Notes: generated by a model from the letters alone, not told the origin. Positions 8,053 to 17,333 are shown, numbered from the stretch's first letter. The stretch is DNA of 64,000 nucleotides from Asbonarchaeum sp964517675 (GCA_964517675.1 CAZFEL010000001.1:434001-498000); one strand, 5' to 3'. A program made the numbers and translations.

Positions 8053-9315
8053 TCATCGCCGGACGAGGCTCTGGAACAGTTCGAACGTGTTTCTGCCACG
8101 CATCATCTCGTGGGCATCGCCACCGCCCATCGGGAAGGCCTTCGCCAGCCCGAAGTAGCTGGTGGTCTCTTCGTCCTGTTCGGCCCAGTACGGACGGAGC
8201 TTGCTCTCGATACCCCGGACATCCTCCCGGTTGTTGCCGGCGCCGCACGTGTTGCCGACACCGACGACGAGGACCTTGCCGTCAGTGTTCCTGATCTCGT
8301 CCCGGATGATATTGACGGCGTCCTCGTGTGCGTCCCAGATCTTTTTGTGCATCGGCTTAGATGCCTGGGGACCGCTTTGCTTGACGACGAACCCCTCGAG
8401 GGGGAGGCCGTACTCGGTCGCGACCTCCTCGATCTTGCCCTTCTCGACACCTGGTCCGCCCATCAGGACGCCTGTCCCGTCGACGATGGTGCCGGTCTCT
8501 TCCCCTTCGAACCGGAGGCCGGCATCGACGGAGATGATCTTGGCGAAGTCATCATCTTCGACCGCCTGCTCGATAGCGTTGCCGTACTTGCCGAGCCTGG
8601 CGCCGGGACCTTTGCTCTTGATGACGGCGTACTCGTTGTCGCCCAGCTCCTGGTCCGTGTAGATGACATCGTCCGCGATCTCCTCGGGCTCGGTCTCGCC
8701 GTCGATCAGTTTGGCGGCGATCAGCGGCCCGACCGTGTCGCCGATCGGTACCTCGTTGACGAATGCTTCGGTGGCGTCTTTCTGGGACTTGGAGAGTTCC
8801 GTGTACAGGGGCAGCATCATCTGGATCATGCCACCGAGCTGGTAGTTTTTCGTCTCCTCGACCAGGTTCTTGAAATGCCTGATCAGGACGAACATCTGAT
8901 GGGTGCCATAGACCCCTTTGAAGGCCATCGCGAGGTTGGCCTGTTCTTCTTCGTCAGCGTCAGGTGCGACGGTCGTGACGTAATCCTCCATCTTGTCGTC
9001 GGAGGAATCGAGGACGTGCTCGAGCTTATCGAACATACCTGCCGGGTCAAGATCGGACGGCGGCGAGACGACCATGTTTTTCATCGGCTCGAGGCTCTCC
9101 CGGACCTGTGGGGTGGGCTGCCCTGCGGCCGCATTGAGGAAGAGGTCCTCGGCATCCTGAGCATTGCTCTCCAGGTCGGTGAGTGCTGATTTTATCTTAT
9201 AGACGATCTGGAAGAGCATGATCCGAGGGAGCAGGAGGAAGAACAGGAAAAAGGCCCCTATGGATATGGCTGTTTGGAGGATGCTTGCATCGCCACCGAG
9301 CATACCGAGTACCAT
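8053..9315 (-). CDS. DUF1512 family membrane-anchored protein
   Basis: A 420-residue archaeal DUF1512 protein. It begins with a hydrophobic anchor (about residues 14-35, ISIGAFFLFFLLLPRIMLFQ), then a long soluble domain with conserved DGTGVLMGGPGVEKGKIEE and a glycine-rich GVGNTCGAGNNREDVRGIE stretch near the end. The family has no established function, but it often lies with translation or RNA-modification genes. Here it follows the SPOUT methyltransferase with a 3-bp gap, so the two are likely cotranscribed. Confidence 0.85.
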   Translation of the reverse strand: MVLGMLGGDASILQTAISIGAFFLFFLLLPRIMLFQIVYKIKSALTDLESNAQDAEDLFLNAAAGQPTPQVRESLEPMKNMVVSPPSDLDPAGMFDKLEHVLDSSDDKMEDYVTTVAPDADEEEQANLAMAFKGVYGTHQMFVLIRHFKNLVEETKNYQLGGMIQMMLPLYTELSKSQKDATEAFVNEVPIGDTVGPLIAAKLIDGETEPEEIADDVIYTDQELGDNEYAVIKSKGPGARLGKYGNAIEQAVEDDDFAKIISVDAGLRFEGEETGTIVDGTGVLMGGPGVEKGKIEEVATEYGLPLEGFVVKQSGPQASKPMHKKIWDAHEDAVNIIRDEIRNTDGKVLVVGVGNTCGAGNNREDVRGIESKLRPYWAEQDEETTSYFGLAKAFPMGGGDAHEMMRGRNTFELFQSLVRR

Positions 9316-9318
9316 TGA

Positions 9319-10011
9319 TCAGTCACCTGTGTTGTCTCTGACCTGCTTGAAGAACCCTATCAACGTGTGGGCTTCCTTCTTGTGCAGGAACGATCGACCG
9401 AGGAAGTTCGTGATACATCGCAGAATCCGTTCCTTCTCTGCATCAGTGTAGTCAAGTGTGGACAGCATGTCTTTAAATATGTTTGTGAGCGCCTCTCGTT
9501 CTCCTCTACTGCTCGCTTCTGGCTTCTCTCCGCCTTTACGGTGCTTGAAGCATTTGTAAAACAGGACAGAGGCTGCATGTGTTATGTTCATGACCTCATA
9601 ATCATCGTCCGTGGGGATGGTGACGACAAGATCGCACAGCTGCAGTTCCTCGTTCGAGAGCCCTTTCGATTCCCGTCCAAGGACGATGCCGATGGTGCCA
9701 TCGACCTCGCTTGATCGTTCGGCCATCTCTTCGGGGCTGACGGCGTTCCGGAGGACGTTGGATGATTCTGATTCGTGTGCCGTCGTCCCGACGGCGAAAT
9801 CGACCTTCTGGAGGGCTTCCTCCATCGTTTCGACGATCCTGGCGTCATCGAGGATGTCCTGGGCCTTGACGGCTGTGTTCCGTGCCTCTTCTCCGATGCT
9901 GAACTGCGGGTTGACGAGGATGAGCTCCTCGATGTCGAAGTTGGCCATCGTCCTGGCGAGAAAGCCCAGGTTGGCCTCGATCTCGGGTTCGACGACGATG
10001 CAGGAGTACAT
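9319..10011 (-). CDS. SPOUT RNA 2'-O-methyltransferase (TrmJ/TrmH group)
   Basis: A 230-residue RNA ribose methyltransferase. The fold starts with IVVEPEIEANLGFLARTMANF, the RNA-binding N-terminal signature of TrmJ-type enzymes, and ends with the trefoil-knot motifs IGIVLGRESKGLSNEEL and YEVMNITHAASVLFYK. Archaeal TrmJ methylates C32 of tRNAs, and that is the most likely substrate. A C-terminal helical tail of about 60 residues follows. A TATA-like box at 10036-10043 is 28 bp from the start. Confidence 0.9.
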   Translation of the reverse strand: MYSCIVVEPEIEANLGFLARTMANFDIEELILVNPQFSIGEEARNTAVKAQDILDDARIVETMEEALQKVDFAVGTTAHESESSNVLRNAVSPEEMAERSSEVDGTIGIVLGRESKGLSNEELQLCDLVVTIPTDDDYEVMNITHAASVLFYKCFKHRKGGEKPEASSRGEREALTNIFKDMLSTLDYTDAEKERILRCITNFLGRSFLHKKEAHTLIGFFKQVRDNTGD

Positions 10012-10097
10012 CGGTGCCGGTGTGGTCCGTCCACGTTTTTATACGTTCTCGCCGTCCCGGGACCAATCGGTGGATCGCTGGCCGAATCCTCGCAGAT

Positions 10098-10106
10098 TTT
10101 TTATAA
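10098..10106 (+). promoter_or_regulatory. TATA box of the secreted-protein gene
   Basis: TTTTATAAG centred about 26 bp before the ATG at 10128, so the transcript is probably leaderless. Confidence 0.6.
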
Positions 10107-10127
10107 GGTGGCCACGCATCTGGTACT

Positions 10128-10847
10128 ATGGAAGTGAAGGTCCTTGCGGCGGTGTTCCTGACGCTGTTCGGCATGGCCGTGGCCATGGGGCAGGGGGAAC
10201 TGACCGCCGATGATCTGACGGACATGGGCGAGATCATGTCCAGGTTCCAGGACAACCTCCAGAAGGTCGGTGACTCCGGCAGCGGGATCCTCGATGACAT
10301 TGGGGGTGGTGGAGGCTCCGGAGAACCTGCGAACACGACCCTGTCGGCCTCGTTCACTGCCTCCGATGAACGGCGTTCGATACAGATGCGGGAAAAGGTC
10401 GATGTGGTGGCGGTGAACGGCAGCGATATCAATATCAGTGTCTCGGGCCTCGATGCCAGTCCTGATTCTGCCTCCATCAGGCTCAGGAACTACACCGGCG
10501 ATCTGGCCTTCGATGGCAACATCACGATGTCAGGGACGGCTGAAGTCGTATCCTTAGATGATCTGTCCTTCGATTCGGATTCCGCGGAGAGCATCGAACT
10601 GTACGTCGGTGACCCGACATCCCTGAAGATCGACCCGGTGCCCGGGACCGACATGGCGTTCAGCAGCGTCAGCGGAAGGTTCGCGTCCGACGGTAGCTTT
10701 GAACTGGGTGATGGGACCGCGGTGCTGCGATCGTTCACCGGTTCCTTCCAGAAGCGGTACGATGGGAACTACTCCCTCGATGGCAAGGTATACAGGGCGG
10801 TGCTCGAGGAGGGGAACTCGAGGACAGAGATCGGTGGCAGCGAGTGA
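10128..10847 (+). CDS. secreted acidic protein with beta-rich domain
   Basis: A 239-residue protein with a clear N-terminal signal peptide (VKVLAAVFLTLFGMAVAMGQ, cleavage likely after residue 20). A short helical region is followed by a glycine linker (DIGGGGGSGEP, about residues 55-65) and then a beta-rich domain with many Asn-x-Ser/Thr sequons, suggesting an exported and possibly N-glycosylated protein. No transmembrane helix other than the signal. It faces the membrane and surface genes at 10848-14428 tail to tail. I do not recognise the family. Confidence 0.7.
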   Translation: MEVKVLAAVFLTLFGMAVAMGQGELTADDLTDMGEIMSRFQDNLQKVGDSGSGILDDIGGGGGSGEPANTTLSASFTASDERRSIQMREKVDVVAVNGSDINISVSGLDASPDSASIRLRNYTGDLAFDGNITMSGTAEVVSLDDLSFDSDSAESIELYVGDPTSLKIDPVPGTDMAFSSVSGRFASDGSFELGDGTAVLRSFTGSFQKRYDGNYSLDGKVYRAVLEEGNSRTEIGGSE

Positions 10848-11036
10848 TTACTCCTCGATGTTGTCCTGGCTCCCGTCAGGGTTGACCTGGACGAGGGGCG
10901 TGTACGATCGTGTCTCTTTCTTACAGACTGTGACAGGTTCGTCCTCGTCTTCTGCCTTCGCCTCTGCGACAGTGATGGCGTTGATGTAGTTGCTGTACTC
11001 TTTTTCACCGCCTTTGAGCTTGAACATATCACTCAT
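10848..11036 (-). CDS. small acidic hypothetical protein
   Basis: 62 residues from the ATG at 11036, which overlaps the end of the upstream membrane-protein gene by 8 bp. The sequence (MSDMFKLKGGEKEYSNYI...) is hydrophilic with one cysteine and no recognised motif. Its stop codon abuts the stop of the convergent secreted-protein gene. Coupling with the 4-TM protein upstream suggests a shared role, not identified. Confidence 0.6.
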   Translation of the reverse strand: MSDMFKLKGGEKEYSNYINAITVAEAKAEDEDEPVTVCKKETRSYTPLVQVNPDGSQDNIEE

Positions 11037-11505
11037 CGTCATCGACCTCCTGGAGGATGGCCATCTTCTCTTTCGATCCCGAACCGGAGTCGGGGTCAGA
11101 GGAATCGTCAGTGGTCGAGACGGAGGCGGTGTCGCTGCCTGTCCTGTCGATGAGCGAACTAACGACATTGCGGACCGTGCCGACTATATCCGTGATGATG
11201 CCCCAGAGGAGCGTGAGTATCCGCCACAGGATATTGACTGCCTGCTTGGCTGTCGAGAGGGTGGTATAGACCATGTACAAACCCACCCCGATCGCCATGA
11301 ACAGGATGAACCGGGTCACGGTGAACCCTGGACCGATCCCCACGTACGCGAGGGCGACAAAGAACAGCCCGGAGAATATCGCCATGAGGACAAGGTCCAT
11401 GATGGCCTGCATCAGTTTGTAGCCGACGATGAACAGGACCAGAAGGATGCCGATCAGGACGAGGTTGTTCACCTCGAGGAGCGTCGCGGCGATGTCGGCG
11501 ACCAT
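11029..11505 (-). CDS. membrane protein with about four transmembrane helices
   Basis: 158 residues. Hydrophobic helices lie at about 15-35 (LVLIGILLVLFIVGYKLM), 36-55, 65-85 and 92-112, followed by a Ser/Asp-rich, probably disordered C-terminal tail (about residues 122-158). No catalytic motif is visible. It lies 40 bp downstream of the start-side of no other gene and between the large exported protein and a 62-residue gene, all on the minus strand. Family not recognised. Confidence 0.65.
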   Translation of the reverse strand: MVADIAATLLEVNNLVLIGILLVLFIVGYKLMQAIMDLVLMAIFSGLFFVALAYVGIGPGFTVTRFILFMAIGVGLYMVYTTLSTAKQAVNILWRILTLLWGIITDIVGTVRNVVSSLIDRTGSDTASVSTTDDSSDPDSGSGSKEKMAILQEVDDDE

Positions 11506-11545
11506 ACAGGATAGATGTGGTCTGGGTGGTTAAAAACGCTGCCGG

Positions 11546-14428
11546 TCACCGTGGTGGGGGCGAACCGAACTGCCCGCCTTTCTCGCTTTCCTCGGGGACG
11601 AGACTGAGATACAGGATGACGCCGACGACGGTGAGGAGGATGACGGCGATGACGATGAACAGGATCGGCAGGCTGCCACCGCCGTCGCCACCGGTGTCGG
11701 GTTCGTCACCAGTATCGTTCTGGCCGCCGTTTTGCTGTCCCCCGTCCTGGCCGCCGGTCGAGGCCTGGGCGTCCTGGATGCTGGCCTGGATCTGGGAGTC
11801 AAGATCACTGGCGGTTGTGAGCTCCGATTCGGCCTCCTCGTAGTTCCCTGCAGCGAGGGCCTCCTGTGCATTGGTCACAGCTGCCTCCATGTCGGTTATC
11901 TGGTCCTGGATATCGCTGACCGATTCCGGACCCTGTTCCTGCCGTATGGATTCGACCTGGTCCCTGAACGACGATATCTGCTCCTGGTAGGAGGTGATGT
12001 CATCCTCCAGGTTCGCCCGCACCACCAGCTGGACCTCTGTCGTGGCCTCGACGCCCGTGCCGCTGGTCGCGGTGAGAGGTACCGGGTTGTCCTGACCGCG
12101 CTCTGTCCCCCCGAGCTCACTGGTATCGAGGCTGACGGTCGTCGTCGTTTCCTCGTCAGGACTGAGCGCGACCCAGCCGCCACTTTCGGTCCGCACCTCG
12201 TGTGTCAGGCCAAGATCCGAGCTCGTCACGGTGATGTTAGCTATATCGGTCTCGCCGACGTTGGTGAGTGTGAGATCGAACGTGACGGTATCCCCGGCTG
12301 TGTGGGTGCCGAGATCGGGTGATGGGGCGACGATCTCGAGCTCCCCTGCCGGGATGCTCACGTTGACAGTCGCCGGGATCCGGACCGCTTCGTCCCGATC
12401 GTTCGTGAGCGTGATATTGCCTGCGTAGTATCCGTTCTCTGCCGCGGTGACACCTACAGGGACGGTGAGGTTACCTACATCACCCTCTCCGAGGGCCTGC
12501 TGTCCATCCGCGATGATGTCCGATAGGTTGCCCTCGGTCCCGTAGCTCATGTTCGTCGCGGCCCCGCCGTTGCGTATCGTAAGCCGTATGATGTCGTTCC
12601 CGCTCGTTATACGCTGATCGATCTCCGCATCCGCGACACAGAGAGATCCATTCGTATGGGCACACTCGAGCTGTTCGCCGACGGTGAAATTGACCGGCAG
12701 GCTCCTGTTGTACTGGATGACCGAGCCCTCGACCATGAACGTGATCGCACCGAGATACCGCTTGCGCTCGGCCAGAGAGAAGTTGAACTCGAGTTCGGCC
12801 GCACTGTCCGGCTCGAGATCGACCGGCGGCCCGCTGAGATAGCTGACATCGTAGGTCGTCAGCCCGCTCAGGTTCTCGGACAGATGGATCCGCACGGTCC
12901 CGGTTTCGGTGCCGTCGTTCCGCAACACGATGCTCCCGGTTTTCGTGCCCGCCGCATCGAACTGCTTCTCGATCTCTTCCAGGGAGTCGATATCCGTGAT
13001 CCCATTGCTGATATCGACGACCTTGACATCCGATTTCTCGTCCCCGGAGTCATACACCTCAAAGGCGAACGTGTTGTTTCTGGAGTCGCCGAAGACGTCG
13101 GTGACGTCCGCGCGGAAGCTGTAGGTGCCTGTCGGTGCACCGGAGGGGATACTGGCGGCATACACGAGGAGGCGCTGTTCCTCCAGGTAGTTCTCATCCG
13201 GGATGGGCCCGTCCATCCCGACGGAGTCGTTCATCAGCTCGGTACCGTTGGGATACATGACCGAGACGTTGAACTTGTCGATGAGTGCCCGCTCGATCGG
13301 GATCCCGGTGAACTCCGCCACCGGGCCGAACACGAGGTCGATCTTGTTACCCTCGAAGACATACGATGCTGTCTCCTCGATCAGCCTGAACGAGCTCACG
13401 TTGAGATCTCGCGTGTCCGTCGTTGCCGAGAGGCTGTTCCGCGCATGGGCGGTCACTGCCAGTGCATCGCCGTAGGTCGTCGTGTTCAGGTCGGCCGGAA
13501 CGGTGAAATTCGCCTTCCAGAGGTCCGTGGTATCGTCCTGGCTGTAGTTGAACGTGGTCAGGTTGTTGCCGTTGCCGTGGACCCACGCTGTCACGTTGTC
13601 CGCCGGTGCCCTGGTGGCGTTGAAGGTCGTGTTCAGCGTTGCTCCTTTCTCACATCTGGTCGTATCATCGTTGCATTCGCCCGCCGTGTTGTTGAGGGAT
13701 ACCGACCCATCCAGGCGTCGTTCGACAGAAATGACACGTGCCGTTCCCCCGGTCGCGTTGGTGTAGCCGACATCTGTCGTGTTCTGTGCGGTGACGTTGA
13801 GATAGTAGAACCGCCCGCTGGGATCGGGGATCGTGATATCGGTGCTGTAGTAGCCGTTCTGTTCGGTCATCGTCCCGCCGTCCACGGAGTGTTCGGTCTG
13901 GTTGATCAGGTTCCACCTGACGTCGATCCTGTCGTCGGTCTCGAAGCCGGTCTGGTTCGTCACGTTCGCCCGGAGGCTGTAGGTAGATCCTTCAAGGAAC
14001 GTCCTCCCGTGGGTATCGTTGAGCACCCGGACGGAAAGGTTACGGTCGGGGTCGAAGGTCAGGCTGTCCGTCGCGGTATCATCAGCCGAGACACCGTCAC
14101 ATGTGCCCTCGGCGAACAGGTCGATTGTTGTATCGAACGTGTTGACGGTGAGGTTGCCGTAGAAGTATCCCCTGCTCTCCGGGACGTAGGACATGTTCTG
14201 GTTGTCGGTCGTGTTGTAGTTGTACCTGACACTGACGGTACTGCAGTCATCGGGATCGACGGGTTCCCCGTCCTCCGTCACCTGCATCACGGCGATGAGC
14301 TCGGAGTTGTTCGAGATCGACGTCGGTGCGGAGAACGAATCCGTGATCGTCCACGGGACGGCCGAGGCTGTCCCGATGAAGACAAGCAGGAGAGACAGCG
14401 CAAGAACGGCTCGCCGCATGGAATACAT
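11546..14428 (-). CDS. large exported protein with Ig-like repeats and C-terminal anchor
   Basis: 960 residues from the ATG at 14428. Signal peptide MRRAVLALSLLLVFIGTASA follows three residues after the start. The body is a series of beta-sandwich-like units with many N-x-S/T sequons; one unit near residue 720-810 reads like a CARDB/NEW3-type domain (TVTFDLTLTNVGETDIANIT). A coiled-coil segment (about 830-895) precedes a low-complexity GGQ/GGD stretch and a final transmembrane helix (LPILFIVIAVILLTVVGVIL), with a short cytoplasmic tail. This is a cell-surface protein, perhaps involved in adhesion or in the envelope. An in-frame GTG/ATG 10 residues upstream is less likely given the TATA box position. 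Confidence 0.8.
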   Translation of the reverse strand: MYSMRRAVLALSLLLVFIGTASAVPWTITDSFSAPTSISNNSELIAVMQVTEDGEPVDPDDCSTVSVRYNYNTTDNQNMSYVPESRGYFYGNLTVNTFDTTIDLFAEGTCDGVSADDTATDSLTFDPDRNLSVRVLNDTHGRTFLEGSTYSLRANVTNQTGFETDDRIDVRWNLINQTEHSVDGGTMTEQNGYYSTDITIPDPSGRFYYLNVTAQNTTDVGYTNATGGTARVISVERRLDGSVSLNNTAGECNDDTTRCEKGATLNTTFNATRAPADNVTAWVHGNGNNLTTFNYSQDDTTDLWKANFTVPADLNTTTYGDALAVTAHARNSLSATTDTRDLNVSSFRLIEETASYVFEGNKIDLVFGPVAEFTGIPIERALIDKFNVSVMYPNGTELMNDSVGMDGPIPDENYLEEQRLLVYAASIPSGAPTGTYSFRADVTDVFGDSRNNTFAFEVYDSGDEKSDVKVVDISNGITDIDSLEEIEKQFDAAGTKTGSIVLRNDGTETGTVRIHLSENLSGLTTYDVSYLSGPPVDLEPDSAAELEFNFSLAERKRYLGAITFMVEGSVIQYNRSLPVNFTVGEQLECAHTNGSLCVADAEIDQRITSGNDIIRLTIRNGGAATNMSYGTEGNLSDIIADGQQALGEGDVGNLTVPVGVTAAENGYYAGNITLTNDRDEAVRIPATVNVSIPAGELEIVAPSPDLGTHTAGDTVTFDLTLTNVGETDIANITVTSSDLGLTHEVRTESGGWVALSPDEETTTTVSLDTSELGGTERGQDNPVPLTATSGTGVEATTEVQLVVRANLEDDITSYQEQISSFRDQVESIRQEQGPESVSDIQDQITDMEAAVTNAQEALAAGNYEEAESELTTASDLDSQIQASIQDAQASTGGQDGGQQNGGQNDTGDEPDTGGDGGGSLPILFIVIAVILLTVVGVILYLSLVPEESEKGGQFGSPPPR

Positions 14429-14442
14429 GTGACCGACGTTGG

Positions 14443-14454
14443 TATTTAAATTTT
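14443..14454 (-). promoter_or_regulatory. TATA box of the large surface protein
   Basis: TATTTAAATTTT lies about 20 bp upstream of the chosen ATG at 14428 and overlaps the last codons of the upstream methyltransferase gene, so the surface-protein gene can be transcribed separately from that gene. Confidence 0.55.
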
Positions 14455-15039
14455 CCAAGCACGGACGGCGATGAGCCGCTCCCAGGCGACTTTCTCCTCT
14501 GCGGTGACCTCCGCTTCGAAGCCCCGGTCCGTGAACCGGTCCAGGGTCTTGTCTTCCCCGGTCACCGAGCTCTGGACCAGAAGGATCTGCCCGTCCGCGT
14601 CCAGGTACCGGCCGACGTCCTCGATGAACGTATCCACCAGGTCCCGACCGCCCTCGCCACCGTACCAGGCCAGCTCCTCGGTGCTCCGGCCCTCTCGGGA
14701 GCCGGGGATGTAGGGGGCATTGAACACGATCAGGTCGTATCTGTCATCGATGGCCTCGAACATATCGCTCCTGATGGTCTCGATACTGCAGTCGTTTTTC
14801 CCTGCGTTCTCACGTGCTGCCCGGAGCGCACCGTCGTTGATGTCCGTGGCGGTCACCTCGGCTCCCCCTGCTGCGGCGACGACCGCGAGGAAGCCGGAAC
14901 CGGTCCCGATGTCTACGACCTGTTTCCCATCAAGGTCCATCCCCGCGAGGACGTCGGCGGCGAGGTAGGAATCCTCCCGGGGCTCATAGACTCCTGTCGG
15001 GACCTCGACGACGAGATCGTCATAGAAGGTCTTTGTCAT
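14446..15039 (-). CDS. Mtq2/HemK-like glutamine methyltransferase
   Basis: A 197-residue class I methyltransferase that in archaea and eukaryotes methylates the GGQ glutamine of the class 1 release factor. Motifs: PREDSYLAADVL (N-terminal substrate segment), VDIGTGSGFLAVVAA (SAM binding), and FNAPYIPG in place of the canonical NPPY, a common Mtq2 variant. No N-terminal PrmC helical domain, as expected for Mtq2. It starts 4 bp downstream of the pyrG stop. In many archaea this gene sits in the L21e-RpoF-DUF655-KsgA cluster; here it is about 2.3 kb away. Confidence 0.88.
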   Translation of the reverse strand: MTKTFYDDLVVEVPTGVYEPREDSYLAADVLAGMDLDGKQVVDIGTGSGFLAVVAAAGGAEVTATDINDGALRAARENAGKNDCSIETIRSDMFEAIDDRYDLIVFNAPYIPGSREGRSTEELAWYGGEGGRDLVDTFIEDVGRYLDADGQILLVQSSVTGEDKTLDRFTDRGFEAEVTAEEKVAWERLIAVRAWKI

Positions 15040-15043
15040 CCAA

Positions 15044-16630
15044 TCACCGCAGCGCTGCCTTCACGAGGCCGTGGTACAGCGGGTTGGGCGCCTCCAGCCG
15101 GGAGCAAAACTCCGGGTGGGCCTGGGTGCCGACATAGAACGAATGGTCCGGCAGCTCGATGTACTCGGCCAGCCGCCCCCTGTCAGAGGATCCGCTTATC
15201 ACCAGTCCTCCCCCGGTCAGGTCATCGTGGTAGTCCGGGTTGACCTCGTACCGATGCCTGTGGCGCTCGGTCGCCGTGGTGGTGCCGTAAAGCTCCTGCA
15301 CCCGGCTCCCCTGCTTTAGGTCTGCCTCCGAGGCACCCAGCCGCATCGTCCCACCTTTCTCCTCGAGTCCCTGCTGGTCGGGGAGGATGTCGATGACGGG
15401 GTGCGGTGTCTCCTCGTCGGCCTCGGTTGAGTTGGCGTCCTCGAGCCCGCAGACGTTCCGCGCGTACTCGACGGTCATCATCTGCATGCCGAGACAGATC
15501 CCGAGCAGGGGCATGCTCGTTTGGCGGCAGTACCGCGCGACCTCGATCTTGCCCTCGATCCCCCGGGAGCCGAACCCGCCGGGGATGACGGCACCGTCAA
15601 AGCCGGACAGGGCCGCTGTTGCATCGTCCGTGTCCTCGATCGCCTCCGTGTCGATGAGCTCGGTCTCGATACGGGCGGACTCGTGGGCCCCGGCGTGTCT
15701 GAGTGCCTCCTCGACGCTGACGTAGGAGTCATCGATGTCGGTGTATTTCCCGCAGATCGCTATCCGCACCGTCTCCGCTGGGTCCTCCATGTTCTGGACG
15801 AGTGTGCGCCAGTCGTCGATGTCCTGCTGACCGTCGATCCCGAGCCTGTCGGCGACCTGCCGGTCTGCTCCTTCATCGGCCATGATGAGTGGTAGCCGGT
15901 AGATGTTGTCGATATCCGGATCGGAGAGGACTGCTTCGGTTTCCACGTCGCAGAACAGCGATATTTTTTCTTTCGTCTCGTCTGTCAGACGTTCATCGCT
16001 CCTGCCGACGATCAGATCGGGACTGAGTCCGGCGTGCTGGAGTTCCTTGATGGAGTGCTGGGTGGGTTTGGTCTTCTGTTCACCGACCGCTTCGAGGTAG
16101 GGGACGAGGGTGAGGTGGATGAGGACGGCGGGGTCGTCCTGCTCCCGCATCTGCCTGATCGCCTCGAGGTACATCATGTTCTCCATGTCGCCGACGGTCC
16201 CACCGACCTCGACGATGGCGATATCGGCATCTTCTTCTTTGGCGATACTGCGGAACCGCTCCTGTATCTCGTCTGTGACATGTGGAACCATCTGGACGGT
16301 CTCTCCAAGGTACTCTCCTTCGCGTTCCCGGTCGATGACTGCTTTGAAGACCTTGCCGGAGGTGAGGTTCCAGGCGGATCTGCCGTCTACGTCGAGGAAG
16401 CGCTCGTAGTGGCCGAAGTCCATGTCGACCTCACCGCCGTCGGCGAGCACGTAGACCTCGCCGTGCTCGACAGGGTTCATCGTGCCGGGATCGACGTTGA
16501 GATAGCCGTCGCACTTGATCGGGACGACCCTGTAGCCGCGCGATTCCAGAAGCTTGGCGATGGAAGCGGAGACAAGTCCCTTGCCGAGTCCGGAGAGGAC
16601 GCCGCCCGTGACGAAGATCCAGCGTGGCAT
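15044..16630 (-). CDS. pyrG: CTP synthase
   Basis: Makes CTP from UTP, ATP and glutamine. The 528-residue protein starts MPRWIFVTGGVLSGLGKG (P-loop-like synthase domain, about 1-265), and its glutaminase domain (about 290-528) has GICLGMQMM with the nucleophile cysteine and a C-terminal HPEF histidine-glutamate. Full family length. I chose the ATG at 16630 because it gives the canonical N-terminus; the open frame upstream has no similarity. Confidence 0.97.
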   Translation of the reverse strand: MPRWIFVTGGVLSGLGKGLVSASIAKLLESRGYRVVPIKCDGYLNVDPGTMNPVEHGEVYVLADGGEVDMDFGHYERFLDVDGRSAWNLTSGKVFKAVIDREREGEYLGETVQMVPHVTDEIQERFRSIAKEEDADIAIVEVGGTVGDMENMMYLEAIRQMREQDDPAVLIHLTLVPYLEAVGEQKTKPTQHSIKELQHAGLSPDLIVGRSDERLTDETKEKISLFCDVETEAVLSDPDIDNIYRLPLIMADEGADRQVADRLGIDGQQDIDDWRTLVQNMEDPAETVRIAICGKYTDIDDSYVSVEEALRHAGAHESARIETELIDTEAIEDTDDATAALSGFDGAVIPGGFGSRGIEGKIEVARYCRQTSMPLLGICLGMQMMTVEYARNVCGLEDANSTEADEETPHPVIDILPDQQGLEEKGGTMRLGASEADLKQGSRVQELYGTTTATERHRHRYEVNPDYHDDLTGGGLVISGSSDRGRLAEYIELPDHSFYVGTQAHPEFCSRLEAPNPLYHGLVKAALR

Positions 16631-16705
16631 GCCAGTACATTCGGTTGGATGGCTTTTGTAGTTGGGTGTGTCGGGGGCGCGTTCCTCCTCCGGGGCAACC
16701 ACCAG

Positions 16706-16716
16706 GTTTAAAAATT
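16706..16716 (+). promoter_or_regulatory. TATA box for the gene at 16737
   Basis: GTTTAAAAATT is centred 26 bp before the ATG at 16737, giving a leaderless transcript. A second AT-rich element, ACTATAAAAT, lies at 16721-16730. Confidence 0.6.
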
Positions 16717-16736
16717 TGTCACTATAAAATACTAAC

Positions 16737-17186
16737 ATGACATTGGAGATGTCGGTCGTGGAGTACATGGAACGCGTGGTAGCAAACCCGGATATCACTC
16801 GATCGGTCACGGACCGCTTTGCCGAGGGAGTCAACCTTGCGGAGATGGACCACCGGGAGCAGCGTGAGGCGTACGGCGACTGGATCGATGGCGTCGAAGC
16901 GTATACCTACGAGTGGAAAGACCTGCCGGAGGAGCTGAATGAGGACGGAAAGGCATCGGCCCCGATGCAGCAGGATCCGCTGCGTCTGTTAGATCAGGAC
17001 GGCTACGATCAGCTCCGGGAGGAAATGGATGAGGAAGCGTATCAGGCGGCCGTCGCACCGCACGAGAGTGTGCTCCCAGCGCCTGAATCGCGGTTCTACA
17101 TGGACCGTCTTGAGGATACATACGAGAGCCGGGAAGAACTCCTGGATGAGCATGTCGATATTGTGCCGCTGCAGGACGCGCTGTAG
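16737..17186 (+). CDS. acidic hypothetical protein
   Basis: 149 residues, mainly helical, strongly acidic with Tyr and Gln (QQDPLRLLDQDGYDQLREEM). No signal, membrane or metal motif. It is divergent from pyrG and convergent with the small zinc-finger gene, whose stop is only 3 bp beyond this one. The promoter is well placed, supporting it as a real gene. I do not recognise a family. Confidence 0.7.
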   Translation: MTLEMSVVEYMERVVANPDITRSVTDRFAEGVNLAEMDHREQREAYGDWIDGVEAYTYEWKDLPEELNEDGKASAPMQQDPLRLLDQDGYDQLREEMDEEAYQAAVAPHESVLPAPESRFYMDRLEDTYESREELLDEHVDIVPLQDAL

Positions 17187-17189
17187 TCC

Positions 17190-17333
17190 CTAGCCGCGGT
17201 GTTTTTTCCGGAGTCGTCCGAGGGCGCTCCCGAGTTCTTCGAAGCCTTGATGGAGGCAGTCATCACAGACTTCTCGTTCCTGTTCTTCCTTGGTCTCCAG
17301 TAGGTCTCCGCAGAGATCGCAGTGCTTTGTCAC
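17190..17333 (-). CDS. 47-residue zinc-finger protein
   Basis: Starts at GTG 17333, overlapping the KsgA stop as GTGA, so it is probably translationally coupled to ksgA. The sequence has C-x2-C (HCDLCGDLL), 16 residues, then C-x2-C (VCDDCLHQGFEEL) and a basic end (GRLRKKHRG), the layout of a single treble-clef or rubredoxin-like knuckle that could bind RNA. A conserved place after ksgA suggests a ribosome or rRNA role, by inference only. Confidence 0.7.
   Translation of the reverse strand: MTKHCDLCGDLLETKEEQEREVCDDCLHQGFEELGSALGRLRKKHRG

Noticed and set aside
7972..9189. 405-residue open frame opposite DUF1512
   Set aside because: Antisense to a clear DUF1512 gene and no domain recognised.
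12656..14449. 597-residue open frame on the plus strand opposite the large surface protein
   Set aside because: It is exactly antisense to a gene with signal peptide and membrane anchor; the translated frame has no domain and its length reflects high GC3.
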